Part shown: one piece after another, positions 15,628 to 23,394 of the stretch
Position numbering within the stretch: position 1 is the first letter of the stretch
How the letters are laid out: every line of letters begins with the position of its first letter
Source: Lentibacter sp. XHP0401
GTDB taxonomy: Bacteria > Pseudomonadota > Alphaproteobacteria > Rhodobacterales > Rhodobacteraceae
Length of the DNA stretch: 64,000 bases
Direction of reading: 5' to 3'
Assembly: GCF_025751535.1 (NCBI RefSeq)
Contig: NZ_JAOWLC010000001.1
Location: 248,001 to 312,000 of the forward strand
The notes under the pieces: generated by a model
What the model was told of the DNA's origin: nothing
What the model saw: only the letters and a program-made list of their open reading frames with translations
Databases searched by the model: none
Program-made: the position numbers and the translations under genes

Positions 15628-16897
15628 GGCGGAGCTGCTGGCGCTGCCGTTTCTGTTCGAGTTCTGGGCGATGCCGCATCAGGTGACGCCCGAGGGCGAC
15701 TGGACCAACTGGGTGATCATGGGCGGACGCGGGGCAGGCAAAACGCGCGCGGGTGCGGAATGGGTGCGCAGCCTCGTGGAAGGCGCGGGGCCAAAGGATG
15801 CGGGGCGCTGCAAGCGGATTGCGCTTGTTGGTGAAACTGTGGCGCAGGTGCGCGAGGTGATGGTATTTGGCGAGAGCGGGCTTTTAGCCTGCTCTCCGCC
15901 CGACCGGCGCCCCGAATGGCAGGCGAGCCGTCGCCAGCTTCTTTGGCCCAACGGCGCTGTGGCGCAGGTTTTCTCGGCGCATGACCCTGAGGCGCTGCGC
16001 GGGCCGCAGTTTGACGCCGCATGGGTGGACGAGCTTGCCAAGTGGAAGAAGGCGCGCGAAACCTGGGATATGCTCCAGTTTGGCCTGCGTCTGGGCGCGC
16101 ATCCGCAGGTGTGCATCACCACCACGCCGCGCAACATCGGGCTGCTCAAAGAGCTGCTGGAGGCCGAGGGCACAGTGACGACCCACGCCCCAACAGAAGC
16201 CAATAAAGCAAACCTTGCCAAGGGGTTCCTGGCTGCTGTTCAAGCGAGATACGCCGGCACGCGGCTTGGACGGCAGGAGCTTGACGGGGTCTTGATCGAG
16301 GAGGCCGAGGGCGCGCTCTGGACGCCTGCGCGGCTTGAGGCGGCGCGGGTGCGCGAGGTGCCCGAGATGAGCCGTATCGTGGTTGCGGTGGATCCCCCCG
16401 TGAGCGGGACGGCCAGCTCGGATGCTTGCGGAATTATTGTGGCGGGTGTGGTCACCAAAGGGCCGGTGCAGGACTGGCGCGCCTATGTTCTGGAGGATGC
16501 GAGCGTGGAGGGTGCGAGCCCGATGGCTTGGGCCGAGGCTGCTGTGGCTGCGATGCACCGCTGGAAGGCCGAGCGGATGGTGGCGGAAGTCAATCAGGGG
16601 GGTGACCTGGTGGAGCAGGTGATCCGTCAGGTGGACCCTTTGATTTCACTCAGGAAAGTTCACGCCTCCAAGGGCAAGTCGGCGCGCGCCGAGCCGATTG
16701 CGGCGCTGTATGAGCAGGGGCGCGTGAGCCACTTCACAGGGTTGGGCCAGCTTGAAGACGAGATGTGCCAGCTCACGTTGCACGGCTTTCACGGCAAGGG
16801 CAGCCCCGACCGCACCGACGCGCTTGTCTGGGCTTTGACGGAGCTGATGATCCTGCCTGCGAAGTCTCACATGAGCCCGCAGGTGCGCACGCTCTAG
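15485..16897 (+). CDS. GTA g2, large terminase (DNA packaging ATPase/nuclease)
   Basis: This 470-codon frame encodes the packaging motor: Walker A MGGRGAGKTRAGAEWV (about 79-94), Walker B FDAAWVDELAKW (about 179), and a C-terminal RNase H-like nuclease with VVAVDPPVSG (about 300) and the acidic GSPDRTDALVWAL. It cuts host DNA into headful pieces and pumps them into the capsid. The first 40 codons overlap g1 and may not be translated; GTG codons further in are alternative starts. A 112-base gap follows, which is unusual inside this compact cluster. Confidence 0.9.
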   Translation: MRSNPRTPAAADANAALILRQRALASAASWIASEPPQVQSAFLSSLSEAELLALPFLFEFWAMPHQVTPEGDWTNWVIMGGRGAGKTRAGAEWVRSLVEGAGPKDAGRCKRIALVGETVAQVREVMVFGESGLLACSPPDRRPEWQASRRQLLWPNGAVAQVFSAHDPEALRGPQFDAAWVDELAKWKKARETWDMLQFGLRLGAHPQVCITTTPRNIGLLKELLEAEGTVTTHAPTEANKANLAKGFLAAVQARYAGTRLGRQELDGVLIEEAEGALWTPARLEAARVREVPEMSRIVVAVDPPVSGTASSDACGIIVAGVVTKGPVQDWRAYVLEDASVEGASPMAWAEAAVAAMHRWKAERMVAEVNQGGDLVEQVIRQVDPLISLRKVHASKGKSARAEPIAALYEQGRVSHFTGLGQLEDEMCQLTLHGFHGKGSPDRTDALVWALTELMILPAKSHMSPQVRTL

Positions 16898-16960
16898 TTA
16901 AGAGTTCTTAAACCTTTTCATTCATCTTTCCTTTCAAACGCCGCCTCAAGCATAACTTGA
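16898..16960. promoter_or_regulatory. AT-rich gap between GTA g2 and g3 with two inverted repeats
   Basis: Directly after the g2 stop, TTAAGA and TCTTAA flank two bases (16898-16911), giving TTAA-N6-TTAA, one base short of a CtrA spacing. TCAAG and CTTGA (16946-16960) form a second small inverted repeat. The remainder up to g3 is A/T-rich and ends in AAGGAG before the g3 start. It could be an internal promoter or a processing site. Confidence 0.4.
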
Positions 16961-17009
16961 AGTTTGAGTTGCAAAATAAAGTAATTGCTGAATAAATAAG
17001 GAGTGCCAG

Positions 17010-18194
17010 ATGACGGTATTTGACTACTTTCGCAAAACGGAGCCTGCGGCCCCCCAGCAGAAGGCCAGCGCCGCGGGCGGTGTTGTCGCTTGGCAGACCT
17101 CTGGCCGCGTGGCCTGGAGCCCTCGTGACACAAAGAGCCTGACGCGCACGGGCTTTGCGGGCAACCCAGTGGGCTTTCGTTCGGTCAAGATGATCGCCGA
17201 AGCGGCCTCGGCCTTGCCTGTTGTTTTACAGGATGCCGAGCGGCGCTATGAACAGCACCCTGCCTTGGAGCTTTTGAAAAAGCCCAACATGGCGCAGGGG
17301 CGTGCGGAGCTTCTGGAGGCGCTTTACGGGCAGCTTTTGCTGACGGGGGATGCCTATATCGAAGCGGTGGCTGGCGACGACGGCTTGCCACTGGAGCTGC
17401 ATGTTTTGCGCAGTGACCGTATGAGCCTTGTGCCCGGGTCTGACGGCTGGCCTGTGGCTTATGATTACGCTGTGGGCGGCAAGAAGCACCGCTTTCACAT
17501 CGGGCAAGGCGCGCCTGTGATCTGCCACATCCGCAACTTTCACCCGCAGGACGACCACTACGGCTTTTCGCCCATGCAGGCGGCGGCGCAGGCAGTGGAT
17601 GTGCACAATGCGGCCTCGCGCTGGACCAAGGCGCTTCTGGACAATGCCGCGCGGCCTTCGGGGGCGATTGTCTATCGCGGGGCCGATGGGCAGAGCGGCC
17701 TCAGTGCGGACCAGTATGACCGCCTCGTGAGTGAGATGGAGGCCAATTACCAAGGCGCGCGCAATGCGGGGCGGCCTATGCTGCTGGAGGGCGGGCTTGA
17801 CTGGAAGCCGATGGGGTTTTCTCCTTCGGACATGGAATTCCAGAAGACCAAGGACGCCGCCGCGCGCGAGATTGCGCTGGCGTTTGGGGTTCCGCCGATG
17901 TTGCTCGGCATTCAGGGCGATGCGACCTATGCGAACTATCAAGAGGCGAACCGAGCGTTCTACCGCCTGACTGTGCTGCCGCTGGCGGCAAGAGTCACGG
18001 CGAAGCTGGCCGACTGGCTGGGGCAACATTCGGCAGAGCGCTTCGAGCTGAAACCCGATCTTGACCAAGTGCCAGCTTTGGCAGCGGAGCGCGATGCGCA
18101 ATGGGCGCGGGTGAGTGGGGCGGCCTTTCTGAGTGACACTGAAAAGCGGGTTTTGCTTGGCTTGCCAGCGCTCGGAGGCGACGCGGATGAGTGA
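17010..18194 (+). CDS. GTA g3, portal protein (HK97 family)
   Basis: This 394-residue protein forms the dodecameric ring through which DNA enters the head. Family features are GNPVGFRSVKMIAEAASALP near 50-70, LTGDAYIEAV, LHVLRSDRMSLVPGSDGWPVAYDY near 130-155, HNAASRWTKALLDNAARPSGAIV near 195-217, and IALAFGVPPMLLGIQGDATYANYQEA near 290-315. Length is normal for HK97-type portals. AAGGAG precedes the ATG. It overlaps g3.5 by 8 bases. Confidence 0.93.
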   Translation: MTVFDYFRKTEPAAPQQKASAAGGVVAWQTSGRVAWSPRDTKSLTRTGFAGNPVGFRSVKMIAEAASALPVVLQDAERRYEQHPALELLKKPNMAQGRAELLEALYGQLLLTGDAYIEAVAGDDGLPLELHVLRSDRMSLVPGSDGWPVAYDYAVGGKKHRFHIGQGAPVICHIRNFHPQDDHYGFSPMQAAAQAVDVHNAASRWTKALLDNAARPSGAIVYRGADGQSGLSADQYDRLVSEMEANYQGARNAGRPMLLEGGLDWKPMGFSPSDMEFQKTKDAAAREIALAFGVPPMLLGIQGDATYANYQEANRAFYRLTVLPLAARVTAKLADWLGQHSAERFELKPDLDQVPALAAERDAQWARVSGAAFLSDTEKRVLLGLPALGGDADE

Positions 18195-18489
18195 CCTGAG
18201 CCCCCCCGAGGAGGCGCTTGAGGCGATGCTGCCTTATGAGGGCTACCGCGCGATGCTGCGCCATATCGAGCGGCGGCTGACCTCGCTTGAGCTGAGCGTC
18301 GCTGCGATGGAGACGGAGCGCGCGGTGAGTGAGGAGAAGCGCAAGTTTATGGTCGCGCGTTTTAACCAGATCGACACACGGCTCGACAAGATCGACGGGC
18401 ATATCGCGCGGCTGGTCTGGCTGATCATCGCGGCGATCATCGGTGGGTTCATGTCGTTTGTGATGCAGGGCAATCTTGTGCACGGCTGA
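18187..18489 (+). CDS. GTA g3.5, small coiled-coil membrane-anchored protein
   Basis: This 100-residue protein has a long helical, coiled-coil-like middle (HIERRLTSLELSVAAMETER and FNQIDTRLDKIDGHIARL) and one C-terminal membrane segment (LVWLIIAAIIGGFMSFVM). It occupies the g3.5 position between portal and protease in the RcGTA-type order. Its role in GTA production is not established; a membrane-associated assembly or accessory function is a guess. Its start lies inside the end of g3, so it is translationally coupled. Confidence 0.75.
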   Translation: MSDLSPPEEALEAMLPYEGYRAMLRHIERRLTSLELSVAAMETERAVSEEKRKFMVARFNQIDTRLDKIDGHIARLVWLIIAAIIGGFMSFVMQGNLVHG

Positions 18490-18509
18490 ACGGATTTTAG
18501 GAGAAGAAA

Positions 18510-19064
18510 ATGAGTTATCAGGCTGATATTGAAACAAAATTCTGCCGACTTGGTGAAGAGATTACCGTGACCGAGGGCAGCCAGATTGAGGGGTATGCCA
18601 GCCTGTTTGGTGCCTGCGATCAGGGCGGTGATGTTGTCGCCAAGGGCGCTTATGCGGCGAGCCTCAAGGCGCTTGCGGCAGATGGGCGGCGCGTGAAGAT
18701 GCTTTGGCAACATGACCCTGCCCAACCCATCGGCATCTGGGATGAGGTGCGCGAGGATGCCCGCGGGCTTTATGTGAAGGGCCGCCTGCTCGATAGCACC
18801 CAGAAGGGCCGCGAGGCGGCGGCGCTGATTGAAGCGGGCGCGATTGACGGCCTCTCTATTGGCTACCGCACCAAAAAGGCGGCAAAGAATGACAAGGGCC
18901 AGCGGCTCTTGACGGAACTGGAACTTTGGGAAGTGTCGCTTGTGACCTTCCCGATGTTGCCCAGTGCGCGGGTGGGTGCGAAGGGCGAAAGCCTTCACGC
19001 GGACGCCCTGCGCAATATGGCGGCGGCCATCAGGGATGCGCGCCAAGAGCTGGCGCAAGACTGA
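18510..19064 (+). CDS. GTA g4, prohead protease (HK97 U35 family)
   Basis: This 184-residue serine protease matures the capsid. The family pattern is EGYASLFGACDQGGDVVAKGAY near 30-51, MLWQHDPAQPIGIWDEV with the conserved histidine near 70, and DGLSIGYRTKKA with the catalytic serine near 112, followed by LWEVSLVTFPMLPSA. It is expected to remove the N-terminal scaffold part of the capsid protein encoded next. GGAGAAG precedes the start. The last ~15 residues are variable. Confidence 0.92.
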   Translation: MSYQADIETKFCRLGEEITVTEGSQIEGYASLFGACDQGGDVVAKGAYAASLKALAADGRRVKMLWQHDPAQPIGIWDEVREDARGLYVKGRLLDSTQKGREAAALIEAGAIDGLSIGYRTKKAAKNDKGQRLLTELELWEVSLVTFPMLPSARVGAKGESLHADALRNMAAAIRDARQELAQD

Positions 19065-19098
19065 CGCGCTGAAACAGTAACCAGAAAGGAAACTCTGC

Positions 19099-20280
19099 AT
19101 GAGTGACACCCAAGCTACGGCTCGGGCCGGGGAAGCTGTGCCTTCCGCGCCTGAAACGAAATCGGCAGCTGATGATTTCATGAGCGAATTCAGCGGCTTT
19201 CAGAGCGACATTGCGAAACGACTTAAACAACAGGAAGAGCGACTGACCATGCTTGATCGTAAGACACAGACACACAACCGCCCCCATCTCGCCCGTGCGG
19301 CGGAGCTTGATGCGCCGCATCAGAAGGCTTTTAACGCTTACCTGCGTTCGGGGGATGACGACGGGTTGCGCGGCCTTGAGCTTGAGGGCAAGGCGATGTC
19401 ATCGGCTGTGGCCGCTGACGGCGGTTATCTTGTGGACCCCGAGACAAGCGAGAGCATCCGCTCGGTGCTTGAGAGCACGTCTTCTATCCGTGCGATTGCC
19501 AATGTGGTGCGCGTCGAGGCGACATCGTTTGACGTGCTTGTGGACCACTCCGATGTGGGCGCTGGCTGGGCAACAGAGACCGACCCGTCAAGCGAGACAG
19601 GCACGCCGCAGATTGACCGTATCACCATCCCGCTGCACGAACTGTCGGCTTTGCCGAAAGCGTCACAGCGCTTGCTGGATGACTCTGCCTTTGACATCGA
19701 AGGCTGGCTCGCGGGCCGTATTGCCAACAAGTTTGCCCGCTCCGAAGCGGCGGCCTTCATCAACGGCAACGGTGTGGACAAGCCTACGGGGATGCTCACG
19801 CACCCGACTGTGGACAACGACAGCTGGACCTGGGGCAACCTTGGCTATGTGGCCACGGGTGTTGCGGGTGACTTTGACGGCGGCGAAGCTGTCATCGACC
19901 TCGTCTATGCTCTGGGTGCGCAGTATCGCGCCAATGCCTCGTTTGTCATGAACTCCAAAACAGCCGGCGCTGTGCGCAAGCTCAAGGACGCGGACGGCCG
20001 CTTCCTCTGGTCTGACGGTCTTGCGGCGGGTGAGCCTGCGCGCTTGCTCGGCTACCCTGTGCTGATTGCCGAGGACATGCCCGATGTGGCCGCTGATGCC
20101 ATGGCGATTGCCTTTGGCGACTTCAACGCAGGCTACACCGTGGCCGAGCGCCCCGACCTGCGCGTGCTGCGCGACCCGTTCAGCGCCAAGCCGCATGTGC
20201 TTTTCTATGCAACCAAGCGTGTGGGCGGCGATGTGAGCGATTTTGCAGCGATCAAGCTGCTGAAATTCGGCACGTCTTAA
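19099..20280 (+). CDS. GTA g5, major capsid protein (HK97 fold)
   Basis: This 393-residue major capsid protein begins with a charged helical scaffold-like region (about 1-95, with FQSDIAKRLKQQEERLTML). The HK97 body then starts near FNAYLRSGDDDGL and continues with VAADGGYLVDPETSESI, LSALPKASQRLLDDS, NGVDKPTGML and FVMNSKTAGAVRKLKD. The N-terminal helical part is probably cleaved by the g4 protease. AGAAAGGAAA precedes the ATG. It is followed by a hairpin rather than a tightly coupled gene. Confidence 0.95.
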   Translation: MSDTQATARAGEAVPSAPETKSAADDFMSEFSGFQSDIAKRLKQQEERLTMLDRKTQTHNRPHLARAAELDAPHQKAFNAYLRSGDDDGLRGLELEGKAMSSAVAADGGYLVDPETSESIRSVLESTSSIRAIANVVRVEATSFDVLVDHSDVGAGWATETDPSSETGTPQIDRITIPLHELSALPKASQRLLDDSAFDIEGWLAGRIANKFARSEAAAFINGNGVDKPTGMLTHPTVDNDSWTWGNLGYVATGVAGDFDGGEAVIDLVYALGAQYRANASFVMNSKTAGAVRKLKDADGRFLWSDGLAAGEPARLLGYPVLIAEDMPDVAADAMAIAFGDFNAGYTVAERPDLRVLRDPFSAKPHVLFYATKRVGGDVSDFAAIKLLKFGTS

Positions 20281-20289
20281 GCCGCAGAA

Positions 20290-20318
20290 AGAGAGAGGCG
20301 GACATTCTGCCTCTCTCT
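20290..20318 (+). promoter_or_regulatory. Hairpin directly after the major capsid gene
   Basis: A perfect 10-bp stem (AGAGAGAGGC / GCCTCTCTCT) with a 9-base loop starts 9 bases after the capsid stop. There is no T-run, so it is not a standard terminator. It could protect the capsid mRNA 3' end or partially stop transcription, raising capsid output relative to downstream genes. Confidence 0.5.
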
Positions 20319-20418
20319 GGCGCGCGGCGCTTTCATCTGTGTTGCCGAGCTGTCCCCTCCGCCCAAGGTAACACAGGCGTCGCGCGCGTTTCGGAGGCGT
20401 AAACTTTGGAGAGACTCC

Positions 20419-21018
20419 ATGATGTTAATTGAAGAAACCGCAGTGCCGAGCGAGGCCTTGCCAGTGGACGCCTTCAAAGCGCATTTGCGCCTTGGCACGG
20501 GCTTTACGGAAGACACATTGCAAGAGCCTGTGCTTGTCAGCTTTCTGCGCGCGGCCATGTCTGCCATCGAGGCGCGCACCGGCAAGATACTGATCGAGCG
20601 CGACTTTTCCTGGACGCTCAACGCCTGGCGCGATGATATGGGGCAAGCCTTGCCTGTAGCGCCTGTGACGGCGCTCATCGAGGTTGTGTTTGTGAACCGC
20701 ACGGGTGTTGAAAGCCCTTTGGCGGAAAATTTTTACAGCCTTGAACAAGATCTGCAGCGCCCGCGGGTGAAGCCTGTGGCGGGTGTTCTGCCTGCTGTAC
20801 CGACGGGTGGCGCGGTGCGCATCGGCTTTCGTGCGGGGTTTGGGCCGAGGTGGGACAATCTGCCCGCTGATCTGGGGCAGGCAGTGCTGCTGCTGGCGGC
20901 GTATTATTACGAATACCGCAACGAGACCAGCATGGGCGAAGGTTATATGCCCTTTGGGGTGAGTTCCCTTATCGAGCGTTACCGCACCGTGCGGCTTTTT
21001 GCGGGGGCGGGGCAATGA
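20419..21018 (+). CDS. GTA g6, head-tail connector (phiE125 gp8 / HK97 gp6-like)
   Basis: This 199-residue protein matches the head-tail connector family: VDAFKAHLRLGTGFTEDTLQE near 14-35, FLRAAMSAIEARTGKILI near 42-60, and helical C-terminal LPADLGQAVLLLAAYYYEYRNE near 150-172. It forms the adaptor ring beneath the portal. Two adjacent ATG codons at 20419 and 20422 could serve as the start; GGAGAG precedes them. It overlaps g7 by 4 bases. Confidence 0.88.
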   Translation: MMLIEETAVPSEALPVDAFKAHLRLGTGFTEDTLQEPVLVSFLRAAMSAIEARTGKILIERDFSWTLNAWRDDMGQALPVAPVTALIEVVFVNRTGVESPLAENFYSLEQDLQRPRVKPVAGVLPAVPTGGAVRIGFRAGFGPRWDNLPADLGQAVLLLAAYYYEYRNETSMGEGYMPFGVSSLIERYRTVRLFAGAGQ

Positions 21019-21353
21019 GCGTGCCGATGCTGAACCGCCAGCTTGTGCTGGAAAGCCCTGTGCGCGTGCCTGACGGAGCGGGGGGCTTCACGATCACTTG
21101 GCAGCCCTTTGGCACGCTTTGGGCCGAAGTGAGCGCGCGCACGGGGCGCGAAACGCAGGGCGAGGCCGTGCCGCTGGCGCAGGTGACATACAAGATCCGC
21201 CTGCGGGCTGCTCCGTATGGCTCGGAAATGCGCCCCAAGCCCGAACAGCGCTTTGTCGAAGGCGCGCGCGTCTTTCGCATTAAAGCGGTGGTTGAAGATG
21301 ACCTGACGGGGCGGTTTCTGACCTGTCTGGCGGATGAGGAGGTTGTGGCATGA
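21015..21353 (+). CDS. GTA g7, head closure / head-tail joining protein
   Basis: This 112-residue beta-rich protein belongs to the head closure family: LNRQLVLESPVRVPDGAGGFT, WQPFGTLWAEVSARTGRET and the conserved YKIRLRAAPYGSEMRPKPEQRF. It sits between the connector ring and the tail terminator and seals the DNA-filled head. It is joined to neighbours on both sides by ATGA overlaps. Confidence 0.88.
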   Translation: MSVPMLNRQLVLESPVRVPDGAGGFTITWQPFGTLWAEVSARTGRETQGEAVPLAQVTYKIRLRAAPYGSEMRPKPEQRFVEGARVFRIKAVVEDDLTGRFLTCLADEEVVA

Positions 21354-21763
21354 GCTATGGTGTTTCTTCAGCGCTTCAGGCGGCTGTCTATCAGGCGCTG
21401 ATTTCGGATGCGGACCTTGCGGCCCTTGTGGGAACGGCGATTTATGATGCGCTCCCCTCGGGGAGCCTACCTGCGACCTATGTGGCCCTTGGACCTGAGA
21501 ATGTGCTCGACAGCTCTGACAAGAGCGGGGCCGGCGCGCTGCATTTGTTCACTGTGTCTGTGGTGACGGACAGCGCAGGCTTTCAGGCGGCCAAAGAGGT
21601 GGCGGGGCAGGTAAGCGACGTGCTTGTGGATGCGCCTTTGGTGCTGTCGCGCGGGAGCCTCATCTACCTCGGATTTGACCGCGCGAGCGCCACGCGTGAG
21701 GGCACGGGCGCGACCCGACGGATAGACTTGCGCTTTCGCGCACGCGTGCAAGACGACAACTAA
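21350..21763 (+). CDS. GTA g8, tail terminator (DUF3168)
   Basis: This 137-residue protein has the DUF3168 pattern: LQAAVYQALISDADLAALVG near the N-terminus, IYDALPSGSLPATYVALG near 36-53, and LHLFTVSVVTDSAGFQAAKEVAGQV near 65-90. DUF3168 proteins cap the tail tube at the head-tail joint. It starts inside the g7 stop (ATGA) and is followed by a 26-base gap before the tail-tube gene. Confidence 0.87.
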   Translation: MSYGVSSALQAAVYQALISDADLAALVGTAIYDALPSGSLPATYVALGPENVLDSSDKSGAGALHLFTVSVVTDSAGFQAAKEVAGQVSDVLVDAPLVLSRGSLIYLGFDRASATREGTGATRRIDLRFRARVQDDN

Positions 21764-21789
21764 CAAACAGATAACATTGGAGATTTTCT

Positions 21790-22209
21790 ATGACGGCTCA
21801 AAACGGTAAAGAACTTCTGATCAAGATCGACCTTACAGGTGACGGCTTATTTGAAACCATCGCAGGCCTGCGCGCCACGCGCCTCAGCTTCAACGCGGAA
21901 AGCGTCGATGTGACCAGCCTTGAAAGCGCTGGCGGCTGGCGCGAAATTCTGGGCGGCGCGGGTGTTAAATCAGCATCTTTGTCAGGCTCGGGCGTGTTCA
22001 AGGACGCGGCAAGCGACGAGCGCGCGCGCCAGATTTTCTTTGATGGCGAGACGCCTGATTTTCAGGTGATCATTCCCGATTTCGGCACAATCGAAGGCGC
22101 GTTTCAGGTCGGCTCCATCGAGTATTCGGGCAGCTACAACGGCGAGGCGACTTATGAGCTTTCGCTCAATTCCGCAGGCGCGCTCAGCTTTACGGCGGCG
22201 AGCATTTGA
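21790..22209 (+). CDS. GTA g9, major tail (tube) protein
   Basis: This 139-residue protein matches the TP901-1/GTA major tail family: MTAQNGKELLIKIDL, RATRLSFNAESVDVTSLES near 28-46, and SGSGVFKDAASDERARQIFF near 70-90. It polymerises into the tail tube. GGAG lies before the ATG. Its stop overlaps the g10 start by 4 bases. Confidence 0.92.
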   Translation: MTAQNGKELLIKIDLTGDGLFETIAGLRATRLSFNAESVDVTSLESAGGWREILGGAGVKSASLSGSGVFKDAASDERARQIFFDGETPDFQVIIPDFGTIEGAFQVGSIEYSGSYNGEATYELSLNSAGALSFTAASI

Positions 22210-22541
22210 TGGGCAACCCCTTTGCCTCTGAAGTGGCGCTCGTCATGGACGGCGAGCGCCGCGTGCTCAAGCTTACGCTTGGGGCGCTGGCCGAGCTTGA
22301 GGCCGCGATGGGCGCGGACACGCTGGTGGAGTTGGTCGGCCGCTTTGAGGCGGGCAGTTTTTCGACCCGCGATGTCATGAAGCTGATCGTGGCGGGCCTG
22401 CGCGGCGGTGGCTGGCAGGGGGCTTCGGCTGACTTGCTCAGCGTCGAGATCGAGGGCGGGCCCATGGCGGCAGCGCGTGCGGCGGCTCTGCTTCTGGCGC
22501 GGGCGTTTATGCTGCCCGAAGGGGGGCAGGATGCGCTTTGA
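22206..22541 (+). CDS. GTA g10, tail assembly chaperone-type protein (GTA gp10 family)
   Basis: This 111-residue helical protein belongs to the GTA gp10 / Phage_TAC_11 type: FASEVALVMDGERRVLKLTLGALAELEA near the start and VELVGRFEAGSFSTRDVMKLI near 40-60. It ends LPEGGQDAL. Tail assembly chaperones wrap the tape measure protein during tail assembly. At its end, GAAGGGGGGCAGG (around 22518-22530) puts a G6 run just before the overlapping g10.1 start, a layout like the G/GT frameshift genes of other phages. Confidence 0.85.
   Translation: MMGNPFASEVALVMDGERRVLKLTLGALAELEAAMGADTLVELVGRFEAGSFSTRDVMKLIVAGLRGGGWQGASADLLSVEIEGGPMAAARAAALLLARAFMLPEGGQDAL
22521..22526 (+). promoter_or_regulatory. G6 candidate slippery site at the g10/g10.1 junction
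   Basis: Six G residues are read as two glycine codons near the end of g10. A -2 slip after them continues GGC AGG ATG CGC straight into the g10.1 frame, giving a g10-g10.1 fusion. Tail-chaperone genes of many phages make such a fusion by programmed frameshifting. This one is inferred from sequence alone. Confidence 0.4.
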
Positions 22542-22728
22542 CTGGGCCGAGTTGCTGAGGCTGGCGCTCACGCGCCTTGGCCTTAGGCCAGCCGAATTCT
22601 GGGCACTGACGCCAGTGGAGCTGATGCTGATGCTGGGGCCGGAGGCCAAGCTCAGACCGATGGATAAAACCGGGCTTCAGGCGCTGCTTGAAGCTTACCC
22701 AGACACCAAGGAACGAGAGAAAACATGA
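22531..22728 (+). CDS. GTA g10.1, small phage tail assembly chaperone
   Basis: This 65-residue protein starts MRFDWAELLRLALTRLGLRP and has the hallmark FWALTPVELMLMLGPE near 23-38, typical of the short chaperone family seen in GTAs and lambdoid phages. It overlaps g10 by 11 bases in another frame and overlaps g11 by 4 bases. It could be made separately from the ATG at 22531, as the C-terminal part of a frameshifted g10 fusion, or both. Confidence 0.85.
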   Translation: MRFDWAELLRLALTRLGLRPAEFWALTPVELMLMLGPEAKLRPMDKTGLQALLEAYPDTKEREKT

Positions 22729-23384
22729 GTGATTTTGATGCACTGGACGACATGGAGCTGAAGGCGGATGCTCTGGAGCAGAGCCTTGGCGCGGCGGCGA
22801 GTATGGCGGCGAGCTTTGATGCGGAGTTGAAGCGCGTGCGCGCCAGCTTCTCGGAAACGGGGCAGGAGGTTGCCACGCTTGAGAAAGGGCTTAGCCGAGG
22901 GCTCAGGCGCGCGGTCGACGGCGTTGTTCTCGACGGGATGAAACTTTCCGATGTGCTCGGAACAGTCGCGCAATCCATGATCAACGCGAGCTATTCGGCC
23001 GCTGTGAAGCCTGTGACCGACCATTTTGGCGGGCTGATTGCCAACAGTATTGGCGGGCTGATGGGCGGGATATTTCCGTTCGAGAAGGGCGGCAGCTTTG
23101 CGCAGGGGCGCGTGATGCCCTTTGCCAACGGCGGTGTGGTGAACAGCCCCGTGACCTTCCCCATGCGCGGCGGCACGGGGCTTATGGGCGAGGCTGGGCC
23201 GGAGGCGATTATGCCTCTGTCGCGTGGGGCTGACGGTAAGCTGGGTGTGAAGGCCGAGGCGAGCCGCGCCGTGAATGTGGTGATGAACATCACAACCCCA
23301 GATGCCGACAGCTTCCGCCGCTCGCAAAGCCAGATCGCGGCGCAAATGGGCCGGGTGCTCGCCCGTGGCAACCGCAACAGATAA
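22725..23384 (+). CDS. GTA g11, short tail tape measure protein
   Basis: This 219-residue tape measure protein has an N-terminal helical part (MELKADALEQSLGAAASMAASF), a glycine-rich centre (FGGLIANSIGGLMGGIFPFEKGG near 103-125) and the family motif GGTGLMGEAGPEAIMPLSRGADG near 147-169. Its small size fits the short tail of RcGTA particles. It overlaps g10.1 by ATGA and is followed by a 10-base gap with AAGGAG. Confidence 0.88.
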   Translation: MSDFDALDDMELKADALEQSLGAAASMAASFDAELKRVRASFSETGQEVATLEKGLSRGLRRAVDGVVLDGMKLSDVLGTVAQSMINASYSAAVKPVTDHFGGLIANSIGGLMGGIFPFEKGGSFAQGRVMPFANGGVVNSPVTFPMRGGTGLMGEAGPEAIMPLSRGADGKLGVKAEASRAVNVVMNITTPDADSFRRSQSQIAAQMGRVLARGNRNR

Positions 23385-23394
23385 GGAGAAAATC

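Noticed and set aside
17226-18101. 291-codon minus-strand frame opposite the portal gene
   Set aside because: Arg/His-rich translation with no family pattern inside the GTA cluster.
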